Positions 7,896-16,821 of a stretch of 64,000 bases of DNA are shown here, one piece after another. Source of the DNA: Mycobacterium basiliense. Lineage in GTDB: Bacteria; Actinomycetota; Actinomycetes; Mycobacteriales; Mycobacteriaceae. The notes under the pieces were generated by a model that saw only the letters and a list, made by a program, of their open reading frames with translations, did no database searches and had not been told where the DNA came from. The translations under genes and the position numbers were made by a program. The stretch's first letter is position 1. Every line of letters starts with the position of its first letter. Where the stretch lies: assembly GCF_900292015.1 (NCBI RefSeq), contig NZ_LR130759.1, forward strand, positions 5,332,001-5,396,000, in the 5' to 3' direction.

Positions 7896-9050
7896 ATGAG
7901 GGCGGTGACCTGTACCAACGCAAAGCTCGAGGTAGTCGATCAACCAACCCCGACGCCGGCCAAGGGACAGTTGTTGGTCGAGGTGCTCCGGTGCGGCATC
8001 TGCGGTTCGGATCTGCATGCCCGCAAGCACTGCGACGAGCTTGCCGATGTCATGGCCGAATCGGGGTACGACGCCTTCATGCGGTCGGGTCAACAGGTCG
8101 TGTTCGGACACGAATTCTGCGGCGAGGTGGTTGACCACGGCCCACGCACCCGCAAGACGCCCCGGCCCGGTACCCCTGTGGTTGCCCTGCCGCTGTTGCG
8201 ACGCGGTGACGAGGTGCACGGAATCGGGCTGTCCACGCTGGCACCGGGCGCCTACGCCGAACAGCTGCTCGTCGAGCAGGCGCTGGCCTTCCCCGTGCCG
8301 AATGGATTGGCCCCCGAGATCGCCGCGCTGACCGAGCCGATGGCCGTCGGGTGGCACGCCGTGCGGCGTGGCGAGGTGGGTAAAGGTGACGTTGCCATCG
8401 TGATCGGCTGCGGGCCAATCGGACTGGCTGTGATCTGCATGCTGAAGACGCACGGAGTACGGATGGTGATCGCGAGCGACTTTTCAGCGGGCCGGCGCGC
8501 GCTGGCAACCGCCTGCGGCGCCGACGTCGTCGTCGACCCCACTCGGGACTCGCCCTACGAACACGGGAAGGGACACGTGCACAGCATCATCGACGCGTTC
8601 GACCTCGCGCTCGGCACGGTCGAAAAGCTGCATAGGTTGCGGCTGCCCTGGTGGCACGTGTGGCGCGCCGCCGAAGCGGTCGGGGCTGCGGCTCCCAAGC
8701 ACCCCATCATCTTCGAGTGTGTCGGCGTCCCAGGAGTCATCGATACCATCATGGCCAGCGCACCGCTGTTCTCGCGGGTCGTCGTCGTCGGAGTTTGCAT
8801 GGGCGCAGACCACATCCGCCCAGCGATGGCGATCAACAAAGAAATCGATCTGCGGTTTGTGCTCGGCTACACCCCCATCGAATTCCGCGACACGCTGCAC
8901 ATGCTGGCCGACGGGAAGATCAATGCCACGCCGCTCATCACCGGCAGGGTGGGACTGCCCGGCGTGGAGGCCGCGTTTGAGGCCCTCGGCGACCCGGAGG
9001 CGCACGCGAAGATCCTCATCGACCCCAAGAGTGAAGTCAAGGCCCCATAG
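7896..9050 (+). CDS. Zinc-dependent alcohol dehydrogenase family protein (Rv3726-like)
   Basis: A 384-residue medium-chain dehydrogenase. The catalytic zinc ligands are visible as Cys in CGICGSDLHARKH and His-Glu in FGHEFCGEV; the Rossmann motif is VIGCGPIGLAV. ATG 7896 has GAGAGGA eight bases upstream. The usual four-cysteine structural-zinc loop is not obvious between about residues 90 and 120, which suggests the subgroup that lacks structural zinc. The likely role is NAD(P)-linked oxidation of an alcohol or reduction of an aldehyde; the substrate is unknown. Confidence 0.87.
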   Translation: MRAVTCTNAKLEVVDQPTPTPAKGQLLVEVLRCGICGSDLHARKHCDELADVMAESGYDAFMRSGQQVVFGHEFCGEVVDHGPRTRKTPRPGTPVVALPLLRRGDEVHGIGLSTLAPGAYAEQLLVEQALAFPVPNGLAPEIAALTEPMAVGWHAVRRGEVGKGDVAIVIGCGPIGLAVICMLKTHGVRMVIASDFSAGRRALATACGADVVVDPTRDSPYEHGKGHVHSIIDAFDLALGTVEKLHRLRLPWWHVWRAAEAVGAAAPKHPIIFECVGVPGVIDTIMASAPLFSRVVVVGVCMGADHIRPAMAINKEIDLRFVLGYTPIEFRDTLHMLADGKINATPLITGRVGLPGVEAAFEALGDPEAHAKILIDPKSEVKAP

Positions 9051-9059
9051 CCGGGTAGC

Positions 9060-9345
9060 CGGCCGCCGACTCCATCCGCTGAGCCATACCGCCCTGCTCA
9101 CCAATCGCGGTGTATCCCAAAGCGGCGGAACCGATTTCGCCGGCAACCACCTGGCCGGAATTGCGGCCGACCCGAAGTTGCAGGGCGACGCCGTCGCGGT
9201 GCTCGATTTCACCGGCCAGCCGCCGCGTCTCATCCTGAATGGCCAGTGCGGCCAACCATGCGCGGATCGCATGGTCCGCAAGGTCGGTCGGCGCGCCGAA
9301 CATCGCCATGATGTCGTCGCCGGACCCAGAGTGTCCGTCTTCCCG
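9060..9345 (-). pseudogene. Fragment of a class III adenylate/guanylate cyclase domain
   Basis: The minus strand encodes a ~90-residue stretch typical of the cyclase catalytic domain: GDDIMAMFGAPTDLADHA, then RVGRNSGQVVAGEIGS and YTAIGEQGGMAQRMESAA. The canonical run continues well beyond this on both sides in intact LuxR-type or stand-alone mycobacterial cyclases. Here the upstream part is unrelated and the downstream part breaks off after MESAA, about 12 residues before a stop at 9037. No start codon fits a functional protein. It is a relic of one of the many mycobacterial cyclase genes. Confidence 0.65.
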
Positions 9346-9373
9346 GGTTAGGACCCGGGCGCCTACGGATCGC

Positions 9374-9784
9374 CTAGGTCGGCGGACGCTCGATCCGCCA
9401 CGGCCCGTCGTCGCCGTCGCGCTGCAGCTTGATCTCGTCGGTCCCGTCGTCGCGCTTGCCATCCACATCGATCTCGACGGCAATGCGAATGGTCGCCTTG
9501 CGACTGCCCCGCAACCGAACGGACCGCACCTCAAGCCTGCGAAAGGTCCAGCTGCGCAAGGTCTCGAGCTTGCGCACCATGACATTGTCGTCAGGTGTGA
9601 GCAGGTAGCCGGTCACGTCATCGTTTCGCATCAGTGCGGCGTAGAACCCGATGACCGCCAACGCCGGATCACCGCAGCCTGGCGACACGTCGGCGGCCGC
9701 CGCTGGCGTCAGCACGATGGGGGCCGTGTAGTCGGCCCAGCCCTCTAAGTCGCGCTGCGTGGTCGGCGGAACGGTCAGCGCCAT
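9374..9784 (-). CDS. Conserved hypothetical protein downstream of the LigD-like polymerase
   Basis: A 136-residue protein (MALTVPPTTQRDLEGWADYT...) with no signal peptide or membrane span. It alternates short hydrophobic stretches with charged beta-like segments (RKATIRIAVEIDVDGKRDD). The segment GFYAALMRNDDVTGYLLTPDD suggests an NTF2-like (SnoaL/DUF4440-type) fold, but this is only a guess. ATG 9784 lies 10 bp after the stop of the polymerase gene, so the two very probably form one transcription unit. The function is unknown; operon context hints at a link to DNA repair. Confidence 0.65.
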   Translation of the reverse strand: MALTVPPTTQRDLEGWADYTAPIVLTPAAAADVSPGCGDPALAVIGFYAALMRNDDVTGYLLTPDDNVMVRKLETLRSWTFRRLEVRSVRLRGSRKATIRIAVEIDVDGKRDDGTDEIKLQRDGDDGPWRIERPPT

Positions 9785-9794
9785 GGGGCCGATG

Positions 9795-10826
9795 CTAGCC
9801 CCCCTTGAGGTCGGTGTCCCGGCTCGGCTGCACCCTTTTAGGTTCGCCCGGCATCTTCGGATAGTTCGGCGGATACGGCAGGTCACCAAGCCCGCGCTCC
9901 GCGTCGGCCTCCACCATCTCTAGCAGCGGAACAAGCGACTGCGCGACGTCGTCCATCCCGGCCCAGGGGTCGTCGCTGCGCGCCGTTACCAGATCGGGCA
10001 CCGTGGCAAGGGTGTAGTCATCCGGGTCGGCATCGGCAAGTGCGTCCCACGTCAAAGGCATCGACACGGTCGCAATCGGGGTGGGCCGCACCGAGTATGC
10101 CGATGCCATGGTGCGGTCGCGCGCATTCTGGTTGAAGTCGACGAAAATCCGCTGGCCGCGTTCTTCCTTCCACCACGACGTGGTGACCGCCTCGGGGGCG
10201 CGGCGTTCGATCTCGCGGGCCAGCGCGATGCCGGCACGGCGCACTTGGATGAAGTCCCAGTCGGTGGCGATCCGGAAGTACACGTGCACACCGCGGCCCC
10301 CGGAGGTCTTGGGGTAGCCGACCAGGCCGAGTTCGTCGAGCAGCGGACGCAGCACGTCGACGGCAACCGAGCGCGCCTCGACAAAGCCGGTGCCGGGCTG
10401 CGGATCCAGGTCGATGCGCAACTCGTCGGGATGCTCAGTGTCGGGGCAGCGCACCTGCCAGGGATGCAGCGTGATGGTGCCCATCTGCGCGGCCCACACG
10501 ATCGCGGCCGGGTGGGTCACCCGCAGCGCATCGGCGGTGCGACCGGACGGGAACGTCACCCGGCAGGTCTGCAGGTAGTCGGGATGGTGCTGGGGCACCC
10601 GCTTCTGGTAGATCTCCTCGCCATCGATGCCGTCGGGAAAGCGCTGCAGATGCGTCGGCCGGTCCCGCAGTGCGGTCAGCATCGGGCCGGTCGCTACGGC
10701 CAGGTAATACTCGATCAGCCGACGCTTGGTGCCCTTCGACCCCAGCCGCGGGAAATACACCTTGTCCGGGTTGGTCACCCGGACCGCGACACCGTCAACG
10801 TCGAGTTCTTCCGCTGCAGCAGCCAT
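9795..10826 (-). CDS. LigD-like polymerase-domain protein (archaeo-eukaryotic primase fold; Rv3730c-like)
   Basis: A 343-residue stand-alone PolDom/Prim-PolC-type protein. The metal-binding Asp pair is in RIDLDPQPGT (D139, D141), the second motif is SGGRGVHVY (175-183), and the third catalytic Asp is D230 in RIFVDFNQN. Such proteins add ribo- or deoxyribonucleotides during gap filling or end joining and partner with an ATP-dependent ligase. ATG 10826 gives a length close to the M. tuberculosis orthologue that I recall (346 aa). It is divergent from ligC with only 37 bp between starts, so promoters must overlap. Confidence 0.9.
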   Translation of the reverse strand: MAAAAEELDVDGVAVRVTNPDKVYFPRLGSKGTKRRLIEYYLAVATGPMLTALRDRPTHLQRFPDGIDGEEIYQKRVPQHHPDYLQTCRVTFPSGRTADALRVTHPAAIVWAAQMGTITLHPWQVRCPDTEHPDELRIDLDPQPGTGFVEARSVAVDVLRPLLDELGLVGYPKTSGGRGVHVYFRIATDWDFIQVRRAGIALAREIERRAPEAVTTSWWKEERGQRIFVDFNQNARDRTMASAYSVRPTPIATVSMPLTWDALADADPDDYTLATVPDLVTARSDDPWAGMDDVAQSLVPLLEMVEADAERGLGDLPYPPNYPKMPGEPKRVQPSRDTDLKGG

Positions 10827-10863
10827 ATCTGGATTCCAGCATGCCGCAGGCAACAATGGGGCA

Positions 10864-11940
10864 ATGGACCTACCAGTCACGCCGCCGATCTCGCCGATGC
10901 TGGCCAAGTCGGTCAAGACCATTCCGCCGGATGCGTCATACGAGCCAAAATGGGATGGCTTCCGGTCCATCTGTTTTCGCGACCATGATCAGGTGGAGCT
11001 GGGCAGCCGCAACGAGCGGCCGATGACCCGCTACTTCCCCGAGTTGGTCGCCGCGGTCCAGGCCGAACTGCCGCAGCGCTGCGTCATCGACGGCGAGATC
11101 GTTATCGCCACCGATCACGGCCTGGATTTCGAGGCGCTGCAACAGCGCATCCATCCGGCTGACTCGCGGGTGCGGATGCTCTCCGAACACACGCCGGCTT
11201 CGTTCATCGCCTTCGACCTACTAGCCCTCGGCGACGAGGACTTCACCGGGCGGCCGTTCAGCGAGCGGCGCGCGACGCTGGTCGACGCGGTCGGCTCGGG
11301 CCCGTCGATCCATGTCACGCCGGCCACCACCGATCTGGTGACGGCACAGCGCTGGTTCGACGAGTTCGAGGGCGCCGGCCTCGACGGGGTGGTCGCCAAG
11401 CCGCTGACCATCACCTATCAGCCGGATAAGCGCGTCATGTTCAAGATCAAGCACGAGCGGACCGCCGACTGCGTGGTCGCCGGGTATCGGGTGCACAAGT
11501 CCGGTCCGGACGCGATCGGCTCACTGCTGTTGGGCCTCTACCAGCCGGATGGGCAACTCGCCTCGGTCGGTGTGATCGGCGCTTTCCCGATGGCGCGGCG
11601 TCGGCAGTTGTTCACCGAGATGCAGGCGCTAGTCACCGACTTCGACAACCATCCGTGGAACTGGGCCGCCCACGAAGCCGGCGAGCGCACTCCCCGCAAG
11701 AACGAGTTCTCTCGCTGGAACGCCGGCAAAGACCTTTCCTTCGTGCCGCTGCGACCAGAGCGCGTGGTGGAGGTGCGCTACGACCATATGGAGGGCGCGC
11801 GGTTTCGCCACACCGCACAGTTCAACCGGTGGCGCCCCGACCGCGATCCGCGCTCTTGCACCTACGCCCAGCTCGAACAGCCGGTGACGTTCAGCCTGGG
11901 CGACATCGTGCCCGGCCTCGGCGCCCGCACGGCGCCCTAG
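10864..11940 (+). CDS. ligC: ATP-dependent DNA ligase LigC
   Basis: A 358-residue ATP-dependent ligase, the length I recall for Rv3731. The nucleotidyl-transferase motif is EPKWDGFR with the AMP-accepting lysine at K29; DGEIV (motif III), DGVVAKP (motif IV) and FKIKHERTADCVV (motif V) follow, then an OB-fold to about residue 345. It has no nuclease or polymerase domain, unlike LigD. It seals nicks, and with the divergent polymerase (9795-10826) it offers LigD-like activities on two polypeptides, probably for base-excision or alternative end-joining repair. Confidence 0.93.
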   Translation: MDLPVTPPISPMLAKSVKTIPPDASYEPKWDGFRSICFRDHDQVELGSRNERPMTRYFPELVAAVQAELPQRCVIDGEIVIATDHGLDFEALQQRIHPADSRVRMLSEHTPASFIAFDLLALGDEDFTGRPFSERRATLVDAVGSGPSIHVTPATTDLVTAQRWFDEFEGAGLDGVVAKPLTITYQPDKRVMFKIKHERTADCVVAGYRVHKSGPDAIGSLLLGLYQPDGQLASVGVIGAFPMARRRQLFTEMQALVTDFDNHPWNWAAHEAGERTPRKNEFSRWNAGKDLSFVPLRPERVVEVRYDHMEGARFRHTAQFNRWRPDRDPRSCTYAQLEQPVTFSLGDIVPGLGARTAP

Positions 11941-12012
11941 CTGGCGAAGTTGCCGACGCCGGCTTCGGCGGGGATGGTGGTTCGTGGCTGTGTCGGATAC
12001 GTGGAGTGTGAT

Positions 12013-12930
12013 GTGCAGAAACGACGAGAAGTGTTCTCAGCGCTGGGGTTGGGGTTGGCCGGATTCACGGTCGGCTCCGGCTTGATGGCCGCGACGGCGT
12101 GTGGGCGCGGGGAGCAGGATTCGGGCCCGGCAAGAGCCCGAATCGAGATCATTCCCGGTGTCGTAGATGTCAGCGATATGCGGATAGCCACCCGCGAGGC
12201 GCGCGGCGGTGACGAGCTGGTGCTGATTCACCCAAGTTTGGCCCGCGGCGCCCTGGATTACGACATCGTGCTGCCCACGCTGGCCCGTGCGGGCTACCGC
12301 GTGGTGAGCTTTGACCCACGTGGGATCGGGGCCACCAGGAACTCCGATGAGCGGCTGCGGGACATCACCCTGCACGATCTGGCCGACGATGTGCGTGCGT
12401 TGGTTGCCGCGCTGGGCGCCACGTCGGCGCACCTGATCGGCCACGACTATGGCAACCGGGTGATGCGCACGGTCGCGGTCGATCATCCGCAGTTGGTGCG
12501 ATCGCTGACCCTGTGGGCAGCCGGCGCCGGAACACCCGAGCCGGAGGCGCTGCAGATCCTCAACACCGTGATCGACGACAACGCACCGGTCGACCGCTTC
12601 CAGGCCGCGGTCAAGAAGGGATTTTTTGCACCCGGTAACGATCCCCGAGTCTGGTACACCGGCTGGTACACCCGAGGTGGCGTCAGCGAGTGGGCCGCCT
12701 CAACCACAACACCAGTCGCCGATTACCAGCTGGGCGGCACCGCGAGAATTCTCATCGTGCAGGGCCTGCAGGACTTCATCGCGCCACCACAGAAATCCCG
12801 AGACCTGCAGGCCCGGATGGGGGCCCGCGCCAGTCGGGTGGAAATCGACCACGCTGGCCACTGCATGGTCGCCGAGCAACCGACCCAGCTGTCGAAAGTG
12901 ACGATCGAATTCCTGCACAGCATCCGCTAG
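12013..12930 (+). CDS. Exported alpha/beta hydrolase (epoxide-hydrolase-like nucleophile)
   Basis: A 305-residue alpha/beta hydrolase. The N-terminus has KRR, a hydrophobic stretch and Cys30 in MAATAC, so it may be a Tat-exported lipoprotein; the lipobox lacks the usual Leu. The nucleophile elbow reads GHDYG with Asp145, as in epoxide hydrolases and haloalkane dehalogenases, not the GxSxG of esterases. The C-terminal catalytic His is in HAGHC. GTG 12013 has GGAG at 12002-12005; upstream starts (GTG 12001 or 11950) are possible. It lies 72 bp downstream of ligC; whether it is co-transcribed is unclear. Confidence 0.78.
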   Translation: MQKRREVFSALGLGLAGFTVGSGLMAATACGRGEQDSGPARARIEIIPGVVDVSDMRIATREARGGDELVLIHPSLARGALDYDIVLPTLARAGYRVVSFDPRGIGATRNSDERLRDITLHDLADDVRALVAALGATSAHLIGHDYGNRVMRTVAVDHPQLVRSLTLWAAGAGTPEPEALQILNTVIDDNAPVDRFQAAVKKGFFAPGNDPRVWYTGWYTRGGVSEWAASTTTPVADYQLGGTARILIVQGLQDFIAPPQKSRDLQARMGARASRVEIDHAGHCMVAEQPTQLSKVTIEFLHSIR

Positions 12931-12998
12931 CAGCAGCGCGGCGCGCCAAGAATTCCAACGTACGGATTCAAGTATTGGCCGCAATTTAAGATGACTTG

Positions 12999-13469
12999 AT
13001 GTTGCACGTATCCACATTGTTCGTTGCCGGTACGGCGGCGCTGGACGAACACGGTGCGATCAATGCCACCCGCATACCGATGACCTGGTTTCAGGTCGAT
13101 CAGATTCCGTTGTGGGCCAAGGTTCCCATCGTCTTGGTGGTGCATGCGCCCGTGGGCGGCGACTACGACCCGGAACTGCACGTGGTGTGCAAAGACCCGG
13201 CAGGAGTGCCGCGCGGATACCTTCGAGCCAGTTGGCACTGGCCGGACGAAGCCAATCGAGCATCCAAATACCGGTGTTTCACCCAGGAACTCTCATTCCC
13301 GATCGAGACCGAGGGCGAATACACAATCGGCGCCTACTACGACGAAGAAGGTAAATTCGAGATCACAACCCCGATACCGATTTCCATCATCTTGGCCGCG
13401 CCCGCGACGCCTCCCGCCGAGGAGGACGGCGACGACAGCGAAAACCCCGAAAGCCCCGATAACATCTAG
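12999..13469 (+). CDS. DUF6941-like hypothetical protein
   Basis: A 156-residue cytoplasmic protein. Its N-terminal 100 residues share the pattern of the Rv3747/Rv3748-type proteins at 44686 and 50981 (small hydrophobic start, aromatic-Gly-containing strand, then a long LVVHAP/VVLTQ strand and a Pro-rich loop). It ends in an acidic, low-complexity tail (EEDGDDSENPESPD). ATG 12999 was chosen; a TTG one codon upstream is less likely. I name the family from memory as DUF6941. The function is unknown. Confidence 0.68.
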   Translation: MLHVSTLFVAGTAALDEHGAINATRIPMTWFQVDQIPLWAKVPIVLVVHAPVGGDYDPELHVVCKDPAGVPRGYLRASWHWPDEANRASKYRCFTQELSFPIETEGEYTIGAYYDEEGKFEITTPIPISIILAAPATPPAEEDGDDSENPESPDNI

Positions 13470-13490
13470 TCGCCACCCCGCGATTCGCGC

Positions 13491-14735
13491 TTAGATCGCG
13501 ACCGACAGCGCCTGCAGACCGCGGAGCGTGACGTTCGATTTGTAGGCCGGTTCATCTGTTAGCCGCGCGTCGGGAAAGCGAGCCGTGATCGCCGACAGGG
13601 CGACACCGGCTTCCAGCCGCGCCAACGGAGCGCCCAGGCAGTAGTGCGCGCCGTGGCCAAATCCCAGGTGCCGCAGCGATCCCCGAAGCGGATCGAAAAC
13701 ATCGGGCCGGTCATACTCCGCGGGATCACGGTGCGCGGCCGCCAGCAGCAAGATCATCACGTCACCCCGGATCACCTCCACCCGCCCAATCGTCATGTCG
13801 TCGGCGGCGATTCGGCCGACCAGTTGCACAGGGGGGTCGTAGCGCAAGGTTTCCTCGATGACCGCCGACGCCAGTCCGGGGTTGGTGCCCAATGCGCCCC
13901 ACTGCCGACGGTCGCGCAGCAGGGCCAAGACGGCGTTTCCGATCAGGTTCACGGTGGTCTCGTGTCCGGCCACCAGCAGCAGAATACAGGTGGAGATGAT
14001 CTCTTCCTCGGTCAGCTGATCGCCGGACTCCTCCACTGCGATCAGAGCCGACATCAAGTCGTCGCCGGGTCCCGACCGTCGCAGCTCGATCAGGTCACGC
14101 AGGTATTGGCGCAGCCACATACCCGCCTCCAGTGATTCGTTCAAGGTGGCCGCATACTCGCCGGTGAACGCCAGGAACGGGTCCAGTGACTGCGCCAACA
14201 GCGCCGAGGCATCGCTGAACTGGGACTCGTCCTCGATGGGCACGCCGAGCAGCCGGCAGATCACCGCCACCGGCAGCGGGTAGGCAAAGTCGTCGACCAC
14301 GTCGAAAACCTGCTTTTCGGCGATCCGGTCCAGCAATCCATCCACCAACGCGCTGATCTCGGGCCGTAGCGCGTTCACCACTTTGGGTGCAAACGCCTTA
14401 CTGACCAGCTTGCGCAACCGGCTGTGGTCCGGCGGATCGAGAAACAGAAAAGCTGGCGGCAACTCATCCCGCAGCGTCGGTTGCTCCCGCATCATGCGCT
14501 GGGCCACCGTCGACTTGGCCCGATCGCTGCTCGATGCGGGGTGCCGAAGCGCCTCGTCGCAGTCCTGAAAGCTAGAGAAGAGCATCAGATTGGCCTCTGG
14601 CAGGTGCAACGGTCCGTATTCGCGCAGCTGCGCGCACACCGGATACGGGTCGGCCCGGATTGCCGGGTCCAGCAACCGCAGCAGCAATGTCTGCGGTTCG
14701 GTTTGCTCGGTGTGCTCCAGATGCCCAGTCGTCAT
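13491..14735 (-). CDS. Cytochrome P450
   Basis: A 414-residue soluble bacterial class I P450. The I-helix motif AGHETT is at 256-261, ExxR is E295-R298, and the heme-thiolate loop GFGHGAHYCLG has the ligand C366. ATG 14735 gives a normal length for the family. Electron partners (ferredoxin, reductase) are not nearby. The subfamily and substrate cannot be assigned from the sequence alone; mycobacterial enzymes of this size act on fatty acids, sterols or small peptides. Confidence 0.92.
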   Translation of the reverse strand: MTTGHLEHTEQTEPQTLLLRLLDPAIRADPYPVCAQLREYGPLHLPEANLMLFSSFQDCDEALRHPASSSDRAKSTVAQRMMREQPTLRDELPPAFLFLDPPDHSRLRKLVSKAFAPKVVNALRPEISALVDGLLDRIAEKQVFDVVDDFAYPLPVAVICRLLGVPIEDESQFSDASALLAQSLDPFLAFTGEYAATLNESLEAGMWLRQYLRDLIELRRSGPGDDLMSALIAVEESGDQLTEEEIISTCILLLVAGHETTVNLIGNAVLALLRDRRQWGALGTNPGLASAVIEETLRYDPPVQLVGRIAADDMTIGRVEVIRGDVMILLLAAAHRDPAEYDRPDVFDPLRGSLRHLGFGHGAHYCLGAPLARLEAGVALSAITARFPDARLTDEPAYKSNVTLRGLQALSVAI

Positions 14736-14816
14736 GTTGACATTGTGCCTGCGCGTTCATGGGAGCTGCGTTTGAAAGGGGTGGCGGGCGTCGCAGCCCC
14801 GCGTAGCATCGGCGGC

Positions 14817-15902
14817 ATGGCCGTGCTAGGGGTGTGCCGGTTGGGGCTTGTCATCGTTCTCATGGCCACTGCGGCCATGGCCACGTTGCTGGCCGCGCCC
14901 GGGCGGGCATGCGCGTGCGGTGCGGCGATCGCTCCCGGCGGTGTCCAGGCCACTATGAATCGTGAAGTTGCACTAGCGCATTGGGACGGGTCGACGGAGA
15001 ACATCGTCATGCAGCTGACGATGGACACCACGACGGACAACATCGCCTTGGTGGTCCCCACACCCAACCCGGCGATCGTCGCCGCGGGCGACCAGGCCAC
15101 CTTCCTGGAATTGGACACTTTGACCGAACCTCAGATCCGGCACCAACGCCGATGGAACGTGGGGATCGGGTTCGGCGGGGCCAAGCAGCGCGAGGCGACG
15201 CATGCCGGGCGGGATCCCGTGGTGGTCAATCAGGTACACCTGGGCCCGCTGGAGGCCACCACGCTGGCCGGTGGCGACCTGACCGGCCTGCGGCAGTGGC
15301 TGGCCGACAACGGGTACGCCATCCGGCCGGAAGTGGCAGCGGCATTGGATCCCTATGTGCGCGACGGATGGGCGTTCGTTGCGATGCGGTTGACCAGCAC
15401 CACCCCCATCGTGGGCGGGCTCAGCCCGGTGCGGCTGACATTTCGTTCGTCACAGTTGGTCTATCCCATGCGGCTCTCGGTCGCCGCGCAGGACCCACAA
15501 CATGTGGTCATCTTTACCTTGTCCGACCACCGTCAGCAACGCATCGATGCCGACCAGACCACACAGAACACCGAGGTCCAATTTGCCGGCGATGTTGGCA
15601 ATCTCGTCCATGACCCTTTGCTGCGGGAATTGGCCGCGAACCGTGGCTCCTATCTGACCAAGACCGCGGTGGACGTCTACCAGACCTCGCGGATCTCGTC
15701 GGATTTCGCCTTCGGCAATGCGCCGACCGACGACGCCTACCGGCAAACGATTGTCGTCTACGACCACGTCACCATTCCGGTGGTGGCACTGCTGTTGGCG
15801 GGATTGTTGCTGGCCATCCCGGTCGCCGGCGCGGTCATATTGCTGATCGTGCGGCATCGTGGGCCGGGCGCGGTGATCGGCGGCCCACCGCGCCCGGGTT
15901 AG
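14817..15902 (+). CDS. DUF2330 membrane-anchored extracytoplasmic protein
   Basis: A 361-residue protein with a cleavable-type signal peptide (hydrophobic residues 9-27 ending ...RACACGAA), a long extracytoplasmic domain, and a C-terminal membrane span (TIPVVALLLAGLLLAIPVAG) followed by a short basic tail. The start of the mature part, CGAAIAPGG, with a vicinal Cys pair, and the strand pattern NIVMQLTMDTTTDNIALVVP are typical of DUF2330. The function is unknown. ATG 14817 is the only start that places the signal sequence at the N-terminus. Its stop overlaps the convergent dehalogenase gene by 4 bp. Confidence 0.82.
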   Translation: MAVLGVCRLGLVIVLMATAAMATLLAAPGRACACGAAIAPGGVQATMNREVALAHWDGSTENIVMQLTMDTTTDNIALVVPTPNPAIVAAGDQATFLELDTLTEPQIRHQRRWNVGIGFGGAKQREATHAGRDPVVVNQVHLGPLEATTLAGGDLTGLRQWLADNGYAIRPEVAAALDPYVRDGWAFVAMRLTSTTPIVGGLSPVRLTFRSSQLVYPMRLSVAAQDPQHVVIFTLSDHRQQRIDADQTTQNTEVQFAGDVGNLVHDPLLRELAANRGSYLTKTAVDVYQTSRISSDFAFGNAPTDDAYRQTIVVYDHVTIPVVALLLAGLLLAIPVAGAVILLIVRHRGPGAVIGGPPRPG

Positions 15903-16804
15903 CGACGCAGGAATTCCACGATGTAGTTGGCCAGCTCTTCGCCGGCGTCCTCTTGCAAAAAGTGGCCGGCGCCGCGCACCACCGGGTGATCGATGCCCTG
16001 CGCACCGCGCATCGCATGCTGGAAGATCTCAGCCATGGGCCCGGTGATGGGGTCGCTGTCACTGAAGGCCACCAGCATGGGCGTCGGGCTCACGCTCAGT
16101 TTCGTCCAGGCGGTCTTGTTGGCCGTCGCCGCCGGGTCGTCGGGTGATGTCGGAACCAGGCCAGGCATGGCGCGTGGCCCGGCGCAGTAATCGTCGTCGG
16201 GAAACGGCGCGTCATAACCCGCACGCGCGGCGTCGCTCAGCTGCGTGCGGCAACCACCTTGCACAAACCAGCCGATGTCCAGGTCGGGTGCGTTCTGGAT
16301 CGCCTCGCGGAAGCGCCACCATACCTTTGCCATCGGCTGGTCTCCGTTGGGCAGCCCGGTGTTGGCCACGACCAATCGAGCAAAACGTTCGGGGTGTTCG
16401 GCGGCCAAGCGCAACCCGATCAGCCCGCCCCAATCCTGGGCGACCAGTGTCACGTTGGTCAGGTCCAGCACGTCGAAGGCAAGGGCGCGCATCCATTCCA
16501 CATGACGCGCATAGGTGTGATCGGCGCGCCGGGTGGGCTTGTCGGAGCGACCGAAACCCACCAGGTCGGGGCAGATGACCCGATGGCCCGCGGAGGCCAG
16601 TATCGGAATCATCTTGCGGTACAGATAGGACCAGGACGGCTCGCCATGCAACATGAGCACCGGGTCGGCACCGTCGGGACCGTCGTGCACCCACGCCACC
16701 CGCAACTGTCCACCCTCACCATCTGGCAACTCGCAATACATTGGCGGGTAAGGGAATTCCACTAGATTGGCGAATCTTTCCTCGGGTGTCCGCAATGTCT
16801 GCAT
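15899..16804 (-). CDS. Haloalkane dehalogenase (DhaA/DhmA family)
   Basis: A 301-residue alpha/beta hydrolase. The oxyanion/halide region is HGEPSW (53-58) and the nucleophile elbow QDWGG with Asp124, diagnostic of haloalkane dehalogenases. The catalytic His is in GAGHFLQED near the end. The start ATG 16804 (MQTLRTPEERF) matches the family N-terminus; ATG 16816 is an alternative. It lies 17 bp after the Nudix gene on the same strand, so it is probably in the tgs2-Nudix transcription unit. The enzyme hydrolyses carbon-halogen bonds; the natural substrate in mycobacteria is unknown. Confidence 0.87.
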   Translation of the reverse strand: MQTLRTPEERFANLVEFPYPPMYCELPDGEGGQLRVAWVHDGPDGADPVLMLHGEPSWSYLYRKMIPILASAGHRVICPDLVGFGRSDKPTRRADHTYARHVEWMRALAFDVLDLTNVTLVAQDWGGLIGLRLAAEHPERFARLVVANTGLPNGDQPMAKVWWRFREAIQNAPDLDIGWFVQGGCRTQLSDAARAGYDAPFPDDDYCAGPRAMPGLVPTSPDDPAATANKTAWTKLSVSPTPMLVAFSDSDPITGPMAEIFQHAMRGAQGIDHPVVRGAGHFLQEDAGEELANYIVEFLRR

Positions 16805-16821
16805 ACCCGAGAACATACGCC

